Below the pieces are notes generated by a model. It did not search any database. It saw only the letters and a list, made by a program, of their open reading frames with translations, and was not told the origin of the DNA. From positions 1 to 64,000 of the forward strand of contig NZ_VTOL01000018.1 in assembly GCF_009801115.1 (NCBI RefSeq): a stretch of DNA of 64,000 nucleotides. Direction: 5' to 3'. Source of the DNA: Dyadobacter sp. 3J3 (GTDB lineage: Bacteria > Bacteroidota > Bacteroidia > Cytophagales > Spirosomataceae). The position numbers and the translations under genes were made by a program. Shown piece by piece: positions 52,645 through 61,578 of the stretch; positions within the stretch are counted from its first letter, which is position 1, and every line of letters begins with the position of its first letter.

Positions 52645-53085
52645 TTAAGCCGTGATTGTCAATATGTTTCCGGTAAGTGTCGTTGTATACACGGCTATTC
52701 CATTTTTGCCTTCGCTGTTGAGCCCTTTGCCGGTATTGTCGTATTTAGCTCCATGTGCAGTGCAGTAAAAATGGTCGGTCTGGTATGTAATCTGATTTTT
52801 CCCTTCATGACTGCATGTAAGCGTAGCTGCAATGTAGGCACCGGTGTTACTGCGCGCAATGACAACGCCATCTTTGATAATGTAGCCACCATTGGTTTTA
52901 AGCGCCGCATTGCCAGAAGCAGTCAGGTCAACGGTCAAATTGGTAGGTGCGGGAGTGACCCGGTCGTTGGTACAGGATTGTAAATGCGCTCCAAAATATA
53001 CGGCTGCCAAAGAGGCACCGCCGAAACCCAGTTTTCTTAAAAATTGATGGCGGTCGATATTGTTGGCATTCTTTGTAAAACTCAT
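52645..53085 (-). CDS. Rieske [2Fe-2S] protein 2
   Basis: A 146-aa protein. N-terminal FLRKLGFGGASLAAVYFG leader, lipobox-like LQSC, then Rieske ligands in TCSHE and YCTAHGAKY. Homologous to the protein at 43002 over the whole iron-sulfur domain. First gene of a long minus-strand unit through DUF5777, YceI, 134-aa, CusA-TolC, CusB, haem-binding and VIT1. Direct repeats 58-96 bp upstream are a probable response-regulator site. Confidence 0.85.
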   Translation of the reverse strand: MSFTKNANNIDRHQFLRKLGFGGASLAAVYFGAHLQSCTNDRVTPAPTNLTVDLTASGNAALKTNGGYIIKDGVVIARSNTGAYIAATLTCSHEGKNQITYQTDHFYCTAHGAKYDNTGKGLNSEGKNGIAVYTTTLTGNILTITA

Positions 53086-53142
53086 AGCTTTGGATTAGTT
53101 TATTTTCAGTCTGATAGGACTCCCAAATGTAAACCTGGCTGC

Positions 53143-53181
53143 CTTAGCGTTTCCTCAAGATTTTCTTAAGGTTTCCTTAAG
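53143..53181. promoter_or_regulatory. Four 11-bp-spaced direct repeats before Rieske 2
   Basis: CTTAGC (53143), CTCAAG (53154), CTTAAG (53165), CTTAAG (53176), each exactly 11 bp apart. OmpR/PhoB-type regulators bind direct repeats with 11-bp spacing. The same arrangement is found upstream of the OmpR-type gene at 55518. Confidence 0.75.
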
Positions 53182-53375
53182 ACTTCATTACTTAGAATCG
53201 ATTTAGGTAAATGAATCGTGGTACCAGCTTCGGAAGATCCGTTTTTATTTCTCCACTTAACAATGACAAAAATCCCGAAGAACGCCTGGGAAAGTATTAC
53301 ACTTCGTGGACATTAAGTTATATATATCCCACTTACCTTAATCTGATAATTACCAGCGTATATAACTTAGCAGGA

Positions 53376-54755
53376 TCAAATTTTAAAGATTAACGCAGCT
53401 GTGGTTCCATTGCCGGGCTGACTTTTTATGCTGAGGCTTACTCCCAAAAGCTGACACATTCTCTTTACGATGGAAAGTCCAAGGCCACTCCCTTTTATCT
53501 CAGGATGCTGCAATGGCTCCGCACGATAAAATGACTGCTGGATATGCTGGATTTCATCCGCTGCAATACCGATGCCGTCATCATTAACGGTATAAATCAA
53601 ATTATTTTCATCCCTGGATATTCCTATCATCAGCCGACCATGATCCCTGGAATACTTTATTGCATTGGAAATCAGGTTTTCGATGATAATATCGGTCATA
53701 TACGGATCTGAATATACGTGATCATGTACTGTAACGTCAAATTCAACCGACAGATCTTTTTCCAAAATAAGTGTTTGTTGCCGTTCCAGAATAGATTCGG
53801 TCAATTCTGTCAGGTCAACTTCCTGCCAGTCCAATGCACTTTTCTGGCTTTCAAAACGTGCCATCAAAAGTAGCTGATCTACCAGATGGTTGATCCGGTC
53901 CATTTCTCGGATGCAATAATTTACTTTATCAATGTATTCTTGTGAGGTCCGGGGTTTGCGTATCAAAACTTCAAGTGTACCTTTAATAACTGCCAGCGGC
54001 GTTCTGAGCTCATGCGACGCATCGGATGTAAATTGCTTTTCACGTTCCACCGCATTTTCAATCCTGTCCATCAGATCGTTAATCGTGACGACGAGCTTTT
54101 TGAGCTCATCCTTGTTGGCTGGCAAAGGGATGCGGCTGCTTAAATTTTCGTTTGTTATTTTGCTGGCCGTTTCAATAACCGTTATTACCGGCTGAATGCT
54201 TCTGCCTGCGATGATCCGGGTAATAAGAAAAAGAATGACCAGGATTATCGGATATGAAATAAGGAGCACTTTTTCCAGATTCGATAAAACCATTTCAGAT
54301 TCGTCAATGGGAACAGCAACGATAAGATAGCCCGTGCTTTTTTTATTTTCTTTTATGCCGATCTGAATCTGTGCAATGCTTTGGCCAAGCAAAACGGATT
54401 TAAAATATGAATTTTCAGGTTTAGTAAAATCCGGTTTCAGAATACTTGTTTTCAGGTTAGGAGATTTGTCCAGAATGTTTCCTTTCAGGTCAACAAGTTG
54501 GATAAATACCGGATTTAGTTCCAGCATCGAATGTTCTCTTTCCAGCCATTCCGATGTATCGAAAAAATACGGCTTGCCATCTTTTATACCTACCTCATGA
54601 AAATGTTTGTCTGCCTCAAAATTAATATCCTTTTCCAACCGGCTGAATACCGTCAGATTGACAATATAGTAGATCAGGAAAAAGATAACCGCCACCATCA
54701 GCGCGGTACTGAGCGTGAAATTAAAGGCGATCTTGTTTTTAAAAGAGCGGTTCAT
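53376..54755 (-). CDS. Sensor histidine kinase (heavy-metal/CusS-like)
   Basis: A 459-aa kinase. Helix 1 at about 10-32, periplasmic domain to about 165, helix 2 about 168-188, HAMP, HisKA with SDASHELRTPLAVIKG, ATPase with NLISNAIKYS, DDGIGIA and GSGLGLSIV. Encoded 11 bp after the response regulator. The neighbouring RND metal efflux operon suggests a metal-sensing role, in the manner of CusS; no specific metal ligand is evident. Confidence 0.9.
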   Translation of the reverse strand: MNRSFKNKIAFNFTLSTALMVAVIFFLIYYIVNLTVFSRLEKDINFEADKHFHEVGIKDGKPYFFDTSEWLEREHSMLELNPVFIQLVDLKGNILDKSPNLKTSILKPDFTKPENSYFKSVLLGQSIAQIQIGIKENKKSTGYLIVAVPIDESEMVLSNLEKVLLISYPIILVILFLITRIIAGRSIQPVITVIETASKITNENLSSRIPLPANKDELKKLVVTINDLMDRIENAVEREKQFTSDASHELRTPLAVIKGTLEVLIRKPRTSQEYIDKVNYCIREMDRINHLVDQLLLMARFESQKSALDWQEVDLTELTESILERQQTLILEKDLSVEFDVTVHDHVYSDPYMTDIIIENLISNAIKYSRDHGRLMIGISRDENNLIYTVNDDGIGIAADEIQHIQQSFYRAEPLQHPEIKGSGLGLSIVKRMCQLLGVSLSIKSQPGNGTTAALIFKI

Positions 54756-54766
54756 AATTTGAAATA

Positions 54767-55435
54767 CTAAATCTCTTTGGCAATGTAACCCACACCCCTG
54801 ATAGTCTGGATGTAATCTTCTTCTTTGGCCAGTTTCAGTTTTTTGCGGAGGGAATTAATATATACATCAATCACGCCGGTATTGTATTCAAAATGAATGT
54901 CCCAAACGCTCTCAATAATGCGGGTCCGGCGGCATACCTTTCCTTTGTTTCGCAAAAGATATTCAAGTAATCCAAATTCTTTCTGAGTCAGTTTAATCTC
55001 CTCAGCTCCTTTGAAAACCTGATGCGACTGGGTATCGACCACAATTGGCCCAAGCTTAAATTCCGACTGCTCGCCGGTTTTTGGCCTGAGCTGCACTTTG
55101 ATCCTTTCCAGTAATTCATCAAAGCTGAAAGGTTTTTTGATATAATCATTCGCGCCAGCTTGCAAACCAAAAATAGTATCCTGAATCGTATCCCTTGCCG
55201 TCAGAAAAATGATAGGTGTTTTATGACCCTGTTTTCTGAATTCCCGGCAAACCTCGATACCGCTTTTGCCCGGCAGCATCCAGTCGATCAGTAGTAAATC
55301 ATATTCTCCTGTCAAAGCCATTTCCAGCCCCTTTACACCTTCTAACGAAGTATCCACCGCATAGGATTCTTCTTCGAGCCCCTGCTTTAAAAAGTTCAGT
55401 ATACCGGTTTCGTCTTCAATGATCAGGATTCTCAT
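54767..55435 (-). CDS. OmpR/PhoB-family response regulator (CusR-like)
   Basis: A 222-aa regulator. Receiver 1-120 with acceptor in LLIDWMLPG and K in DYIKKPFS; Trans_reg_C winged helix about 130-222 (FGLLEYLLRNKGKVCRRTRIIESVW, YINSLRKKL, YIQTIRGVGYIA). Transcribed with the kinase. 11-bp-spaced repeats lie 83-110 bp upstream of its start and before Rieske 2. Confidence 0.95.
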   Translation of the reverse strand: MRILIIEDETGILNFLKQGLEEESYAVDTSLEGVKGLEMALTGEYDLLLIDWMLPGKSGIEVCREFRKQGHKTPIIFLTARDTIQDTIFGLQAGANDYIKKPFSFDELLERIKVQLRPKTGEQSEFKLGPIVVDTQSHQVFKGAEEIKLTQKEFGLLEYLLRNKGKVCRRTRIIESVWDIHFEYNTGVIDVYINSLRKKLKLAKEEDYIQTIRGVGYIAKEI

Positions 55436-55819
55436 AGTACTTATTTGATTAGCTTAATGCCGGATTGCAACGAACATCAACAATCTACGAAGTAAAGCAT
55501 CTGAATTTATAAACTATCTTAATGTTTTCTTAAGATATGCTTAAAAGATCAGATCCTGCCGGAAATAGTAAACACGGCGACCAACATAGGGTACTGGCTA
55601 GCATATATGTTTCAGCATGAATATTTAAAATAGACTTTCTCATCTCACTATCATACGATAAAAATTGCAATGATAGCGATTCGATTAACCAGCCTTTTCA
55701 AAAAAAGAATAATACGCTCTTTTTGATTTGGTTCTGCTTACCTGTTCAAATTTACATGATGCATGTACTGGTAATGATGAAAAACCAAAAGTAAAAAAGA
55801 TACTTGATGGAGGAACTTC
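55436..55819. other. Intergenic region between RR gene and Mg ATPase
   Basis: A 384-bp AT-rich gap. It contains the CTTAA repeat box (55518-55545). No small gene or clear hairpin is seen near the end of the Mg ATPase. Confidence 0.5.
55518..55545. promoter_or_regulatory. Three 11-bp-spaced direct repeats before the RR gene
   Basis: CTTAAT (55518), CTTAAG (55529), CTTAAA (55540), each exactly 11 bp apart. Matches the box at 53143-53181, suggesting autoregulation by the OmpR-type product. Confidence 0.75.
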
Positions 55820-58375
55820 CTATTTGCCATTTACCTTCCCCTCTCCCAGCCTTTTGTAAAACCAATGTTTAAGTATTTCGGCACTAAATAAATACATGGT
55901 AACAATGCCCAAAAGAACCATGTAAAACCTGAACGGCAATGGTGCAAACCCCAGCTTTGCTGTGAAAGGAAGCCAGGGAATACTAAGTGCGATTAAAGCA
56001 ACCAGTATTGTAGTCCCCATTAGGTATTTTCCGGTTTGGCTCTTAAAAAATGGCTTTCTGGTTCTGACAACCAGCACGATCAAGGTTGCAGACACAACAG
56101 ATTCAATAAACCAGCCGGTCTGGAATTCTGTCTGAGCTGCTTTGAAGTAATACAAAAGCACACCAAAAGTAAGATAATCAAATACTGAGCTCAGCAGGCC
56201 GAACACGATCATGAAACGCTTGATGAATGCAATATCCCATTTCCTGGGTTTCTTGATCCACTCCTCATCCACAGTGTCAGAAGCAATGGTCATTCCCGGA
56301 AAATCTGTCAGCAGATTCGTCAGCAATATTTGCTTTGGTAAAAGTGGTAAAAAGCATAAAAACAAGGACGCTCCGGCCATACTGAACATATTGCCAAAAT
56401 TGGCACTGGTAGCCATGAAAATATATTTCTGGGTATTGGCAAAAGTGCGCCGCCCCTCTTTGATGCCTTCTATAAGAACATTTAAATCCTGATCCAACAG
56501 CACGATATCAGCAGCTTCTTTTGCAACATCCACTGCGGTATTAACTGAAATGCCCACATCAGCGGCGTGCAGTGCCGAGGCATCATTAATACCGTCGCCC
56601 ATATACCCAACTACTTTTCCAGCCTTTTTAAGAGCAATAATAATTCGCTCTTTCTGATTGGGCTCTACTTCGGCAAAAACATCGGTTTTCAGAACCTGGT
56701 GTCTTAATGCCTCATCACTCATTTGTCTGAGATTCTCTCCGGATAGAAAAACGGCACCCTTGATTCCAATTTTTTCACTCATACTTTTGGCCACCAGCAA
56801 ATTATCCCCGGTAATGACTTTGAGGTTGACGCCCAGGTTAGATAGGTTCGTGATCGTTTCATTGATGCCTGTTTTTGGTGGGTCGAACAAAGTCACAAAT
56901 CCAGCAAAAACCATATTATTTTCATCCTCCTTATGAATCGGGCCATTGTTTTCCCAGTCACGGTACGCAACGCCAAGCGTGCGGTAGCCCGATGCACTTG
57001 AAGTCTGATAGTTCTTATTTATTTTTTCCAAAAGTGATGCCAGGGGCACCCTTTTTCCTTTTTCGTCCTCGGCCTCGCTGCAAACGGCAAGCACCTGATT
57101 GACCGCACCTTTTGTTACCATCGTAAAGGAACCTTCCATTTTGACCAGTAAAGTCAGCCGTTTCCGGTTAAAATCGTAAGGAATCTCATCCAGCCGCTGC
57201 GCCTGCTTGAAGGCAGGGACATCAAATCCTGAAATAGCTTCATCAATTGGATTTTTAAATCCCTGCTGCAAAGAAGCATTCACCTTGGCCAGCGTGATTA
57301 CTTTCTGACTTTGGATACCAAAACAGTCTGTTCCCTGATACACTTTTACCTTACCCTCCGTCAGCGTCCCCGTTTTATCGGAGCATAACACATCCATGCT
57401 GCCAAAATTTTCGATAGAGCTCAACCTTTTGACGATGACATTCTTTTTTGCCATTTCCCTGGCACCCTGAGACAGATTTATTGTAATGATCGCGGGCAAC
57501 AGCTGCGGTGTAAGCCCTACGGCAATAGCCAGTGTAAACAGAAATGAATCCAGTATGGGTTTGTGCAGGAAAACGTTGATCCCAAAAATTACAATCACTA
57601 AAAACATGGTGATCTGCATCAGCAGGTAGCCAAACTTCTTGATACCAATTTCAAATTCTGTAAGTGGAACTTTGTTTTTCAAACTCTGGCTAATGTGCCC
57701 GAAGCCCGTAGAAGCTCCTGTGAGCATGACAAGCACGCGGGCCGACCCGCTCACAACATGCGAGCCCATAAAAACGGCATTCGAACGTTTAGCCAGAACC
57801 GTGTCAGCTGGTAAAACGCCCGGCATTTTATCAACCGGAAAAGTTTCCCCTGTGAAAGCCGCTTCATCTACAAACAATTCGTTGGATTCAATGATCAGGC
57901 AGTCGGCCGGAACCACATCACCTGCATCCAGCACAACAACGTCGCCCGGCACAATTTCTTCAACCGGAATCTCCTTTTCGGTTTGATCGCGAACCACGGC
58001 CGTTGTGATACGCACCATGGCTAAAAGCTGAGCAACCGCGTTTCCGGCAGCCCTTTCCTGCCAAAAACCAAGACCACTGCTGATCAGGACAATAACAAAA
58101 ATAATTACCGCATTGGTATGATCGTTTAAAGAATAAGACAAAGCACACGCCAGCAGCAAAATAATTGTGATCGGACTTTTAAACTGGTTGATAAATAACA
58201 AAACGTTTGTCTGGCTGTCAACCGATGCGATACTATTCGCTCCAAATTGTTTTCTAAGCTGATCAATATCTTTTTCAGCCAATCCGGTCACCCTTGAATT
58301 AACCTGTTTGAGCGCCTGTTCCAGATTTATTGACCAAAATCCAACATCCTTATTTTCAATTATTTTACCCTTCAT
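55820..58375 (-). CDS. mgtA: Magnesium-translocating P-type ATPase (MgtA/MgtB)
   Basis: An 851-aa P3B-type ATPase. Actuator TGET (FTGETFPVDKM), phosphorylation CSDKTGTLTEGK, hinge GDGINDASALHAADVGIS. Helix 4 and C-terminal six-helix region present; full length. Imports Mg2+ under low-Mg conditions. Transcribed alone; a 384-bp gap separates it from the RR gene. Confidence 0.9.
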   Translation of the reverse strand: MKGKIIENKDVGFWSINLEQALKQVNSRVTGLAEKDIDQLRKQFGANSIASVDSQTNVLLFINQFKSPITIILLLACALSYSLNDHTNAVIIFVIVLISSGLGFWQERAAGNAVAQLLAMVRITTAVVRDQTEKEIPVEEIVPGDVVVLDAGDVVPADCLIIESNELFVDEAAFTGETFPVDKMPGVLPADTVLAKRSNAVFMGSHVVSGSARVLVMLTGASTGFGHISQSLKNKVPLTEFEIGIKKFGYLLMQITMFLVIVIFGINVFLHKPILDSFLFTLAIAVGLTPQLLPAIITINLSQGAREMAKKNVIVKRLSSIENFGSMDVLCSDKTGTLTEGKVKVYQGTDCFGIQSQKVITLAKVNASLQQGFKNPIDEAISGFDVPAFKQAQRLDEIPYDFNRKRLTLLVKMEGSFTMVTKGAVNQVLAVCSEAEDEKGKRVPLASLLEKINKNYQTSSASGYRTLGVAYRDWENNGPIHKEDENNMVFAGFVTLFDPPKTGINETITNLSNLGVNLKVITGDNLLVAKSMSEKIGIKGAVFLSGENLRQMSDEALRHQVLKTDVFAEVEPNQKERIIIALKKAGKVVGYMGDGINDASALHAADVGISVNTAVDVAKEAADIVLLDQDLNVLIEGIKEGRRTFANTQKYIFMATSANFGNMFSMAGASLFLCFLPLLPKQILLTNLLTDFPGMTIASDTVDEEWIKKPRKWDIAFIKRFMIVFGLLSSVFDYLTFGVLLYYFKAAQTEFQTGWFIESVVSATLIVLVVRTRKPFFKSQTGKYLMGTTILVALIALSIPWLPFTAKLGFAPLPFRFYMVLLGIVTMYLFSAEILKHWFYKRLGEGKVNGK

Positions 58376-58625
58376 TTCAACTAATTTCGATCAATGTCAA
58401 TATGTTTGTGTTAATAGCCTCCGGAATATTTCGGGCAGCCATCAAAGAAAATAACATATTTGTCAACTCATGAGTAAGTCACCATGAATGCAAAGATGAA
58501 AATTACTAAATCCGCAAATGTTACACCACTGGCAGCATAAGTTGTACAAATCACATATCGAAAACCCTTTCAACGGGTGGAATTTGGCAAAAGATCGATA
58601 GATTTGTTAGGATTATTTATTGGAT

Positions 58626-59243
58626 ATGAAAAACATTCTTTCAATTCTTTTCGCGATCATTGCCTGGATTGCTGTCTTGACACAATATAATTTAATGATA
58701 GAAAATAGGGTAACTCCAATTTTTGAAACAACAATTCGCTTCTTTAGTTTTTTTACAATTTTGACAAATTTACTGGTAGCCATATATTTTTCGTTGTCAT
58801 TGATCAAAACAAGGCAGGGCTACATGTCAATCATTAATAAGCCTGGAACACTAACTGCCGTTACAGTCTACATAACGATTGTTGGGCTGGTTTACCAAGT
58901 TATTTTACGGCATACCTGGGAACCCCAAGGCGCACAAAAAATTGTGGACGAATTACTTCACTCGGTGATACCTGTCCTTGTTATTATTTTCTGGTATTTG
59001 TTTGAAGAAAAAAAATCGGTGACCTATCAGCAGATACCCAAATGGCTGATTTATCCACTTATTTACCTGATTTATATCTTAATCCGCGGAAGATTTTCTA
59101 ATTTCTACCCTTATCCATTTGTTGATGCGGGAAGGCTCGGTTTGTCAAAAGTGTTGGCCAATAGCGCAGGGCTAATCGTATTATTTATCTGTATATCAGC
59201 CCTATATATCAAAATCGGAAAATTCATTTTGAAAATAAAATGA
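58626..59243 (+). CDS. Pr6Pr family membrane protein
   Basis: A 205-aa integral membrane protein with about six helices. Start taken as ATG at 58626 (MKNILSILFAIIAW) in place of an in-frame TTG two codons earlier. Conserved features: RFFSFFTILTNLLVAIYF, YQVILRHTWEP and YPLIYLIYILIRG with YPYPF. Family function unknown (FAR-17a/AIG1-like). Confidence 0.8.
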   Translation: MKNILSILFAIIAWIAVLTQYNLMIENRVTPIFETTIRFFSFFTILTNLLVAIYFSLSLIKTRQGYMSIINKPGTLTAVTVYITIVGLVYQVILRHTWEPQGAQKIVDELLHSVIPVLVIIFWYLFEEKKSVTYQQIPKWLIYPLIYLIYILIRGRFSNFYPYPFVDAGRLGLSKVLANSAGLIVLFICISALYIKIGKFILKIK

Positions 59244-59483
59244 ATAAGTCCGGACGGTGCTTCACATTGTTAAACATCGCTTTAGAATCTTTACGAAAAA
59301 CCTTATTTTTTAGCCTCCCATAGGACTGGTACTTCCCCTAATGAAGCGCATACTTCTTGCAATAACGAGCAAAAATAATGTCACCTTTATGCAGGCTCGG
59401 ATTGTGTTGACGGTTTGACTGGATTATTCCTGACGACAGTGAAAATCAAGGCCTGAAAATCATATTTAAATTTACATCTACTC

Positions 59484-59849
59484 ATGAATGGTATAAATAA
59501 AGGCGACAACGCGCGTGATTCGGAAATGGAGAAAGCCCAGTCACATATCATCGTTGAAATCATAGAATACATACCCAATGCGGTTCTAAGCAGAACAATC
59601 CTCAAAAAATTGACAGGAAATATCACAGCCTCTTCCTTTGCCGCGGGCGAGGAATTAGCTCAGAAATACTCTGCTTTCGATACTTATATTCAAATTATTG
59701 ACGGAAGTGCTGATATTATTATCGATGGAAAAACCCATAAGCTAAAACTTGGAGAGGGAATTATTATTCCCGCCCACAAACCGAATTCTATGTCAGCCGA
59801 AGTACAATTTAAAATGATCTCGACGGTCATTAAAAACGGATATGAGTGA
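59484..59849 (+). CDS. Cupin domain protein
   Basis: A 121-aa small cupin: beta strands GNITASSFAAGEELAQKYSAFD, TYIQIIDGSADIIIDG, KLGEGIIIPAHKPNSMSAEVQFKMIST. The usual first cupin histidines are partly absent (only H in IPAHKPN), so metal binding is doubtful. An N-terminal helical segment of ~40 residues precedes the cupin. Confidence 0.75.
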   Translation: MNGINKGDNARDSEMEKAQSHIIVEIIEYIPNAVLSRTILKKLTGNITASSFAAGEELAQKYSAFDTYIQIIDGSADIIIDGKTHKLKLGEGIIIPAHKPNSMSAEVQFKMISTVIKNGYE

Positions 59850-59861
59850 AAATTTGCTGTG

Positions 59862-60080
59862 CATCTTTTTCTTCGCTGGTATGACCGCCATTGTGGCCAG
59901 TCCAATAAGCAAGACGACAATCCCTATCCATAGCGACAAGGTGAAGAGGTTATCATGCTCTTTCACTATTTTGAGCTGGCCCACGTGAATAATCTTTTCT
60001 GCGGTAATAAAGTCATACCGATTGAATACAAAAGCAGAGTGCCTGTAAGTATAAAAACAACTCCCGGAATGATATTTCAC
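59862..60080 (-). pseudogene. Decayed two-TM protein gene
   Basis: In one frame AEKIIHVGQLKIVKEHDNLFTLSLWIGIVVLLIGLA resembles the C-terminal half of small Bacteroidota/Proteobacteria two-TM proteins (TREKVxDLGPxQVxAEKxxTIPLPPI...). The matching first helix (IIPGVVFILTGTLLLYSIGM) is found one frame away just upstream. Two single-base shifts, near 60070 and 60015, would be needed to join them. The open frame also runs on to 59793 over the cupin end. Non-functional or sequencing error. Confidence 0.45.
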
Positions 60081-60418
60081 TCTATGAAACTTTCAGTAAT
60101 TACAATTGTATAGTTCCTTCAATTGAGCGGGCGGATTGTTACAAAAAAAATACGGATGATTGCATGATTCACTGGTGTGGCTCAACAATGAAGATTTCAA
60201 AATAATGGAGTACTGCCGGCTATTTTAAACTTTAAATTAAAGTCATGTTAAGCATAAAAGACCTCAACTTTAATTCTAAAAACCTGTGATATATGTAAGT
60301 TATTGACCTCTTAATGTAACCTTTCCGCTTTCAAATAAACGCACCTTTGTAAACCGTGTAACACGCAAAAATCGAAATACATCAACCTTAAATTATTTAA
60401 GTCAAGTCCGCCACAAAT
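60081..60418. other. Non-coding region before the 95-aa gene
   Basis: About 340 AT-rich bases. Minus-strand frames here look like shadow frames. No repeats or hairpins of note. Confidence 0.4.
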
Positions 60419-60706
60419 ATGAAAAATATACTGCTTCGAGAAAAAGTAGTTTTGCTCAGAACCGGTAAAATGGTTAAAATTGTGAGAAGAGAGCATATTG
60501 AAACTATTTCCCAAAAAACTGATAATCGAGTCGATGTATTTGTCAGAGAGCTTGATCAGGACACTTTCAGTCCTTTTCTGAATGTCAGCCATCCTAAATA
60601 TTATAAGTTCATAAATCACCTACCCCGACCGTCCGTTATCTTACAGTTGCGATATTCCGGTTTATCAAAAAAAGAAATAGCTTTGATAATTGAGGAGTTT
60701 ATCTAA
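60419..60706 (+). CDS. Hypothetical protein (95 aa)
   Basis: A 95-aa basic protein, MKNILLREKVVLLRTGKMVKIVRREHIETI. No family recognised. It lies 41 bp before the universal stress gene in the same direction. The C-terminal stretch YSGLSKKEIALIIEEF could be a short HTH. Confidence 0.5.
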   Translation: MKNILLREKVVLLRTGKMVKIVRREHIETISQKTDNRVDVFVRELDQDTFSPFLNVSHPKYYKFINHLPRPSVILQLRYSGLSKKEIALIIEEFI

Positions 60707-60747
60707 GCTGAGTTGTACAAAGTTTAACCATTCGGAATTCACTTATC

Positions 60748-61578
60748 ATGACAAGAATTCTGGTACCCTGTGATTTTTCAAAGTATAACGAGAAGGCGCT
60801 GAATTTTGCCCTGCAACTAGCTGCTCAAATCGACGGACATTTGCTTTTAGTAAACGTTGTGTCTGAATCCACCAGCGCAGCAATTACATCGGCACTAAAA
60901 ATTCATGCACTGGAAAGCTTGACAGCCCTTGTTAAATCCTGCCAAAATTCCGGAATTATTACGCAGCAGAAAATTTTAACCGGGAGGTTTATGCCCTCCA
61001 TTCTAAAATCTGTAATAAATGACAACATTGATCTGATTGTGATGGGCACGCATGGATCGCGTGGATGGGATGACTTCTTTTTGGGATCGCATATTGAAAA
61101 GATCGTCCGGACATCACCTGTTCCGGTATTTGCGGTAAGAGGCTCAGTTAACACCAAATCAATCAATGACATTGTATTTCCATGCGATATGAAGCTTAAT
61201 CAATTCGAAATGATTGAGCAAATCAAACTTCTTCAAACGCTTTTTCATGCAAGACTTCAAATCCTGCGCATCAACACCGGCTCCTCCTTAAATGACGAAA
61301 AAATCAAAGAAAGACTTGAACAATATGCAAAGCATTACCAGCTTGTGAATTTTCGGATTAATGTTTTAAAAAACAAGAATGTAAAAGATGGTATCCTGCA
61401 TTTTACAAGTGAAAACAATGCAGACATGATCGCTATGATAACGCATAGAAAGCGGGATTTAAAACATTTGTTCTCCCAAAGCACCACGGCCGATGTTGTT
61501 AACCATGCCAACGTATTAGTATGGACATGTTGCAGCGAACAACTCTCAGCCAAAACCCCTGCCAAAAATGACGATTAA
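60748..61578 (+). CDS. Universal stress protein, tandem UspA domains
   Basis: A 276-aa protein. Domain 1 (about 1-140) has a complete nucleotide signature GTHGSRGWDDFFLGSHIEK; domain 2 (about 145-276) is degenerate. Its stop lies inside the GH13 gene (11-bp overlap), so the two are translationally coupled. Confidence 0.9.
   Translation: MTRILVPCDFSKYNEKALNFALQLAAQIDGHLLLVNVVSESTSAAITSALKIHALESLTALVKSCQNSGIITQQKILTGRFMPSILKSVINDNIDLIVMGTHGSRGWDDFFLGSHIEKIVRTSPVPVFAVRGSVNTKSINDIVFPCDMKLNQFEMIEQIKLLQTLFHARLQILRINTGSSLNDEKIKERLEQYAKHYQLVNFRINVLKNKNVKDGILHFTSENNADMIAMITHRKRDLKHLFSQSTTADVVNHANVLVWTCCSEQLSAKTPAKNDD

Noticed and set aside
53211..53393. 60-aa + strand frame between Rieske 2 and the kinase
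   Set aside because: Convergent with the kinase end, no family, low-complexity start; likely a chance frame.
33597..58576. Sixteen identical bases (AAAACCCTTTCAACGG) at 33601 and 58561
   Set aside because: One copy is inside tnpA coding sequence and flanks do not match; judged chance similarity, no repeat element.
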